Positions 59,852 through 64,000 of a DNA stretch of 64,000 bases are shown piece after piece. Source of the stretch: Gracilimonas mengyeensis (GTDB lineage: Bacteria; Bacteroidota; Rhodothermia; Balneolales; Balneolaceae); NCBI RefSeq assembly GCF_900182705.1, contig NZ_FXTP01000012.1, forward strand, positions 62,001 through 126,000, read 5' to 3'. The number at the start of each line of letters is the position of its first letter. The stretch's first letter is position 1. The notes beneath the pieces were generated by a model, which was not told the origin of the DNA, ran no database searches, and saw nothing but the letters and a program-made list of their open reading frames with translations. The position numbers and the translations under genes are program-made.

Positions 59852-60108
59852 AACTCAATATCTCGAGCCAGTGATTTGTCCCGCCTGACATCTAATTGAA
59901 TCACAAAAAGAAGAGATTCTTGGAAAAAATCTACTAATGAATTTTTCGGCCTCTCCAGCTTTTGATAATCTTTTGCTGAAAGAACCACGACACTGTCTTT
60001 CCCATGTTTGGTAACGGTTTGGGGGCCTTCCTGATTAGCCTTTCTGACTACTTCACTAAATTTATTTTTGGCCTCTTGCAGTTGCCACTTTTTTCTTTTT
60101 GTAGTCAT
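59839..60108 (-). CDS. Phd/YefM-type antitoxin of the VapC-like pair
   Basis: The start at 60108 gives 89 residues beginning MTTKRKKWQLQEAKNKFSEVV, the Phd DNA-binding fold. TVTKHGKDSVVVLSAKDYQKL is the family signature. The C-terminal toxin-binding region ends ...RDKSLARDIEL. It overlaps the toxin start by 13 bp. With a broken toxin it could be an orphan neutraliser of similar toxins. Confidence 0.82.
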   Translation of the reverse strand: MTTKRKKWQLQEAKNKFSEVVRKANQEGPQTVTKHGKDSVVVLSAKDYQKLERPKNSLVDFFQESLLFVIQLDVRRDKSLARDIELWVI

Positions 60109-60226
60109 GAAAACCTCCAATTCGTCTAGTCTGTCTAGAATCTACACCATTCCAACAATTTTTGGAAAAGGAAATTTTGGAGTACTAATACGTTAAATTA
60201 GAAATTAGATCTGAAACAAAAAGCCC

Positions 60227-62257
60227 TTACTCCTCTTCCGCAAACCGAACAGCTACACCGCCGCCTTTGGCCAGGTTGAGTTTCAGCACAGAATCAGCGG
60301 TTACATCTTGCAGGGATTTTTTAAGGGGATAAGGATTGGTATCCCAGTCGGCATCTTCCCCATCGGCCCAGATTTCGGCCTGGTAGGTTTTACCTTCTTC
60401 CAGGAAATCGAGATTGATCGTGAAATCACGGGCTTCTTCATCAGTGATTCCGCCTAAGTACCAATCGCCAGAGTTACGGTCTTTACGGACTACCACCACA
60501 TATTCCCCGATTTCAGCTTCGGGTACCAGCGTTTTTTCCCAATCCACCGGCACCACTTTCACCCAGTCGAGGGCATCGGGATGGGCTTCCAGATTTTTGG
60601 GGAGATCAGCCACCATTTGCAAGGGACTGTAAATCACCACATACAAGGCCAGCTCTTTAGCAAGCGTATGTATCAAGCGGTTGTTATTCGGGTTTTCGGG
60701 CTTATCAGTGAGCAACAGGTTGAACACGCCCGGTGTGTAATCAAAGGGACTAACCAACCCACGTGTAAACGGTACGATAGTAGTGTACGAAGGAGGATTT
60801 CCGCCGTCCTCCGACCACGCATTGTATTCCTGTCCGCGAGCCCCTTCACGGGTCATCATATTGGGCCAGGTGCGCCGGATACCGGTATCTTTAATAGGTT
60901 CATGTACATCCAGCATAATCTTCGACTCAGCCGCTTTCTTCACAATATCGCGATAGTGGCGCACCATAAATTGCCCGTGATGCCATTCGCCACCATCCAC
61001 AAAATCGCCTACATAGCCGGTTTTAACGGTGTGAACACCCAGCCGGTTGTACAAGGCAAAAGCGGCATCCACCTGGGCTTCATAATTGGCAATACCCGCT
61101 GAAGTTTCATGATGACCTATCAGCTGTACACCCAAAGAATCGGCATATGCGGCCACTTCTTCCAAATCAAAATCAGGATAGGCTTCAGTAAAACTGAATA
61201 CATCGCCATTCTCGAACCAGCTTCCATCCCAGCCTTTATTCCATCCTTCCACCAGTGTACCCTGAAATCCATGCTTGGCGGTAAAATCCAGCATCTCTTT
61301 GGCATATTCGGTGGTAGCTCCGTGCTTCGGACCCGACTCCCAGGTCTTGGTGCCAAGGTGCATATCCCACCAAATGCCGGTGTACTTACCCGGCTTAATC
61401 CAATCGGCACCATCCAGTTTGGAGGGCTCGTTCAGGTTCAGCATCAAATAATTAGTCATTAAGTCACCCGCCGTTTCACCAAGAGCGATAGTCCGCCAGG
61501 GTGATTGGTGAGGAGCCGAGCCTCGAACTTTATCTCCATTTAGCCATGGAACCAAATCCACTTCCAGCGAATCATTGCCTTTGTTAGCGATCGTCATACT
61601 TGCGAAATCGGTGAGGGCGGCTTCATGGATGCTCAGGTGCAGGCCCTCATCGGTTTTCATGGTGAAAGGCGTATGCACCGTATCAATTTCAGAAACACGG
61701 GTTTCGTTAAACAAATGCTCGTAGCGATTTAACTGATAGGCCCCAATCCACCAACTGGTATGATCGGCGGGTAAATTGAATTCCGTGATTTCATCGGTGA
61801 TCACAAAACCCTGCAATCCCTCTTGTTCCGGCCATTCGTAGCGAAAACCAATGCCGTCATCATACAGCCTAAACACCAAATTCATCCGTTGGCGGGAAAA
61901 ATCTCTGGACAGGTAAAATTTTACTTCTGTGTAGTGATTTCGAATTTCCTTTTCCTCCCCCCAGGGCTGTGTCCAATCCTCATCCACATCCGAATTTTCC
62001 ACATACTCTAAAGTCAACCCTTCACTCAAGTCGGCTTCTTCAAAAACCACCCCAAGACGAGAAGGCAAAACCAACGGCTTACCTTTGTACGCAAGGCTAT
62101 AGGTAGGCGTACCTCCTGTCAATGAAAAAATCATCTCTAAATCTCCATTCGGCGATGCTATTTCGTCGTAGTAATCCATACTTCCAATTTGATTTTTAGA
62201 TGAACACATCGATAAGAAAGGGACGAGCAATAACAGTAGTAGTTGTTTAATCTTCAT
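60227..62257 (-). CDS. GH97-family glycoside hydrolase (lipoprotein)
   Basis: 676 residues from the ATG at 62257 (earlier in-frame ATG at 62305 lacks a normal signal peptide). The signal peptide and LSMC lipobox suggest lipidation. The N-terminal beta-sandwich (SPNGDLEMIFSLTGGTPTYSLAYKGKPLV) and catalytic barrel with VEGWNKGWDG, DVHEPIKDTGIRRTWPNMMTREGARGQEYNAW and FDYTPGVFN are the hallmarks of GH97. Glu residues in the VHEPIK and TREGARG segments are in family active-site positions. It hydrolyses alpha-glucosidic or alpha-galactosidic bonds in the periplasm; inverting or retaining subgroup not decided. No sugar-uptake genes are adjacent. Confidence 0.9.
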   Translation of the reverse strand: MKIKQLLLLLLVPFLSMCSSKNQIGSMDYYDEIASPNGDLEMIFSLTGGTPTYSLAYKGKPLVLPSRLGVVFEEADLSEGLTLEYVENSDVDEDWTQPWGEEKEIRNHYTEVKFYLSRDFSRQRMNLVFRLYDDGIGFRYEWPEQEGLQGFVITDEITEFNLPADHTSWWIGAYQLNRYEHLFNETRVSEIDTVHTPFTMKTDEGLHLSIHEAALTDFASMTIANKGNDSLEVDLVPWLNGDKVRGSAPHQSPWRTIALGETAGDLMTNYLMLNLNEPSKLDGADWIKPGKYTGIWWDMHLGTKTWESGPKHGATTEYAKEMLDFTAKHGFQGTLVEGWNKGWDGSWFENGDVFSFTEAYPDFDLEEVAAYADSLGVQLIGHHETSAGIANYEAQVDAAFALYNRLGVHTVKTGYVGDFVDGGEWHHGQFMVRHYRDIVKKAAESKIMLDVHEPIKDTGIRRTWPNMMTREGARGQEYNAWSEDGGNPPSYTTIVPFTRGLVSPFDYTPGVFNLLLTDKPENPNNNRLIHTLAKELALYVVIYSPLQMVADLPKNLEAHPDALDWVKVVPVDWEKTLVPEAEIGEYVVVVRKDRNSGDWYLGGITDEEARDFTINLDFLEEGKTYQAEIWADGEDADWDTNPYPLKKSLQDVTADSVLKLNLAKGGGVAVRFAEEE

Positions 62258-62392
62258 GGACGTTGCCTGAGTTAGCGGATACAATAAACAGCCTGAAGTT
62301 ACCAAACTACAGGCTCTAAATCTTACCGAATAAGCTGCATGATTGCATAAAAAAAGAGCCCTTGACTGACCACAATCTCTTCTGGTTTGTAC

Positions 62393-63112
62393 TTAATACT
62401 CTTGAACGTAACGCTCTTGTAAAGGACTGTTTTGCACGATTTCGCGACTGATTTTCTCAAAAATCTGGATGTAGGTAATACGGCCGGGGCGACCTGATAA
62501 AACCTCACTTTCGCGTACAAGCCCATAGCCGGCAACCCGCTCTCTTTGGTTGTCCCAAATCACATATTTAAACTTAATCACCAGCTCAATAAACAAGTCG
62601 TTATTGCCTCCAATAGGTTTTGACTGCTCCTCAACCTGGCCTATCTGCCAATTGATGCTTTGAATGAGCAAACTAAAATCCGTTTCCATTTCATCGGTTA
62701 CAAGTTTACCCGCTTCAGGGACCAACAACTTTAATTCTTCTTTATCGTTGATCGGCAGGCTTTGGTTTGAAAAGTCAACTTCCTCAGAAAGTTCTACCGA
62801 TTCGTCGGCCATCACGTTGTTTACCTCACCCGTAGTGGTTTCGGAAAACGACAAAGCAAAATACTTTATAAAGGTTTGTTTATTGGCAAAATTGATGAGG
62901 CTGTAATTCTCGGGGGCATAGTTAAGGTGCTGCTGCCATACCGAATCTTCAACAAGGTCTTCGGTGAGTGGAAAAATAGTTACGGAAGTGTCAAAAGCTT
63001 TAGCCCGGTTTTGATATTCGGGATTCAGAACATATTGGCTGCCAGTGGAAGCACACCCTGCCGTGATAAACAGAAGGAACAGAGCAAATACTGCAATTTT
63101 AGATGTATTCAT
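62393..63112 (-). CDS. Lipoprotein (239 aa), unrecognised
   Basis: Lipobox FITAGC (Cys about 20). The mature part has several acidic helices, then an alternating-strand half (DFSLLIQSINWQIGQVEEQ, LFIELVIKFKYVIWDNQRERVAGYGLV). No family recognised. The gene is in the same direction as the GH97 gene, 135 bp upstream of its start, but a functional link is not evident. Confidence 0.6.
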   Translation of the reverse strand: MNTSKIAVFALFLLFITAGCASTGSQYVLNPEYQNRAKAFDTSVTIFPLTEDLVEDSVWQQHLNYAPENYSLINFANKQTFIKYFALSFSETTTGEVNNVMADESVELSEEVDFSNQSLPINDKEELKLLVPEAGKLVTDEMETDFSLLIQSINWQIGQVEEQSKPIGGNNDLFIELVIKFKYVIWDNQRERVAGYGLVRESEVLSGRPGRITYIQIFEKISREIVQNSPLQERYVQEY

Positions 63113-63317
63113 GTTAAACAGAGAAAGAATAATTTTTAGTCAGCCCGAAAGGTAAGAAAACATCCTACTTAAGGTTGGAAAAAAATGTTTCTTTTATACC
63201 TTTCACAACTACTTACTCAGCCAAAAAGAACTAAATCAGACTCGCGTTCGTTGAAGGATAGCCTATGAGAAAGGAACGGTATTTACTGAAAATCACTTTT
63301 ATCAATCACACAAAGTC

Positions 63318-63932
63318 ATGCTAAAATATTTAATTATACCGGGACTGATATTAAGTTTAGGTTCCATATCATTATCAGCTCAACAAAAGGAGAAGAACTT
63401 GGAAAAAGCGACATTTGGCGCCGGCTGTTTTTGGTGCGTTGAAGCTATTTACGAACTGGTTGAAGGTGTAGACCATGTGGAAGCCGGTTACTCTGGCGGA
63501 CACGTAGAAGATCCTACGTATCGAGAAGTAACTTCAGGGCGCACCGGTCATGCCGAGGTAGCACGCATCCACTACGATCCCGACGTTATTTCTTATGAAG
63601 AATTGCTGGAAGTACTGTGGCATACGCACAACCCTACCACGCTTAACCGTCAGGGAAATGATGTTGGGCCTCAGTACCGATCCGTGATTTTTTATCACAA
63701 CAAAGAGCAAAAAGAGATTGCCGAAAAATCCCTCAAAAAAACCGACGAATCGGATTTATGGGATGACCCAATTGTTACCAAAATTCAGCCTCTCGAAAAT
63801 TACTACACGGCCGAAAACTATCACCAGAATTATTTTGAGAATAACCCGAATGCGGGCTACTGCTCTATTGTAATTGCCCCGAAAGTTAAGAAATTCAAAA
63901 AAGAATTTTCTCATCTCCTGAAAGACTCGTAA
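63318..63932 (+). CDS. msrA: Peptide-methionine (S)-S-oxide reductase
   Basis: 204 residues. An N-terminal signal peptide (MLKYLIIPGLILSLGSISLSA) is followed by FGAGCFWCVEAIYE, with the catalytic Cys37 in the GCFWC motif. GYSGGHVEDPTYREVTSGRTGHAE and NPTTLNRQGNDVGPQYRS are the other MsrA signatures. The C-terminus ends AENYHQNYFENNPNAGYCSIVI with the recycling Cys. It reduces oxidised methionine in exported proteins, so it is probably periplasmic. No msrB is fused. The remaining 68 bp of the window hold nothing recognisable. Confidence 0.95.
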   Translation: MLKYLIIPGLILSLGSISLSAQQKEKNLEKATFGAGCFWCVEAIYELVEGVDHVEAGYSGGHVEDPTYREVTSGRTGHAEVARIHYDPDVISYEELLEVLWHTHNPTTLNRQGNDVGPQYRSVIFYHNKEQKEIAEKSLKKTDESDLWDDPIVTKIQPLENYYTAENYHQNYFENNPNAGYCSIVIAPKVKKFKKEFSHLLKDS

Positions 63933-64000
63933 TTGGCTGAAGTATTTTTAATTGATGTACTGTGATTATTGATGAACTCACATCACGGTACATCAACTAC

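Overview
The window looks like a chromosomal segment of a marine or halophilic member of the Balneolota/Rhodothermota branch near Bacteroidota (Gracilimonas- or Balneola-like). The case rests on TonB-dependent receptors with carboxypeptidase-like N-terminal domains, a PorV/PorQ-like protein, C-terminal type IX-style sorting domains with YPNPFNPTT-type motifs, many lipoproteins, a -7 box of the form TAnnTTTG in front of a tRNA, and moderate GC. The taxonomic call is inference, because there is no rRNA gene.

Layout. 1-12.4 kb: housekeeping and envelope genes (partial M24 peptidase, DksA-like zinc finger protein, Crp/Fnr regulator, lipoprotein, TPR protein, cysE-cysM cysteine operon, an adaptor plus two MacB-type permeases with no ATPase, nitroreductase). 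12.4-18.25 kb: integrated element 1 (5.84 kb), AT-rich, inserted in the last codons of mnmE and flanked by an 11-bp direct repeat. It carries a tyrosine integrase, an excisionase-like HTH protein, a gene II/X-type replication initiator and a lipoprotein, but no virion genes. 18.2-26.4 kb: mnmE, an outer-membrane protein, and a complete glycerol locus (DeoR/GlpR-type regulator, glpD, glpK, glpF, a barrel protein) with candidate operators. 26.5-28.3 kb: POT peptide transporter. 28.9-43.6 kb: a TonB receptor and a separate six-gene surface locus (two proteins with sorting domains, lipoprotein, TonB receptor, PorV-like protein, NHL lipoprotein). 43.7-48.6 kb: glycosyltransferase, ABC-F ATPase and CNNM/CBS protein, with three copies of a 129-bp palindromic repeat between them.

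48.9-55.9 kb: integrated element 2 (6.95 kb) in the 3' end of tRNA-Leu(GAG), flanked by a 15-bp direct repeat. It has a tyrosine integrase, an HTH protein, an SF3-type primase-helicase, a DUF6371/Toprim-like protein and a run of small overlapping genes, but no capsid, terminase or conjugation genes that I recognise, so it resembles a P4/PICI-type satellite. It also has iterons and a 19-bp inverted repeat near both ends of its replication module. 55.9-64 kb: host genes again, with a ParE-type toxin-antitoxin pair, a beta-propeller lipoprotein, a probable DUF4932 lipoprotein, a VapBC pair whose toxin is frameshifted, a GH97 glycosidase, a lipoprotein and MsrA.

The strongest material for a second look is the two small integrated replicons. 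Both insertion sites can be rebuilt at base resolution. In both cases the host terminator that originally followed the target gene (mnmE or tRNA-Leu) is now stranded at the far side of the element.
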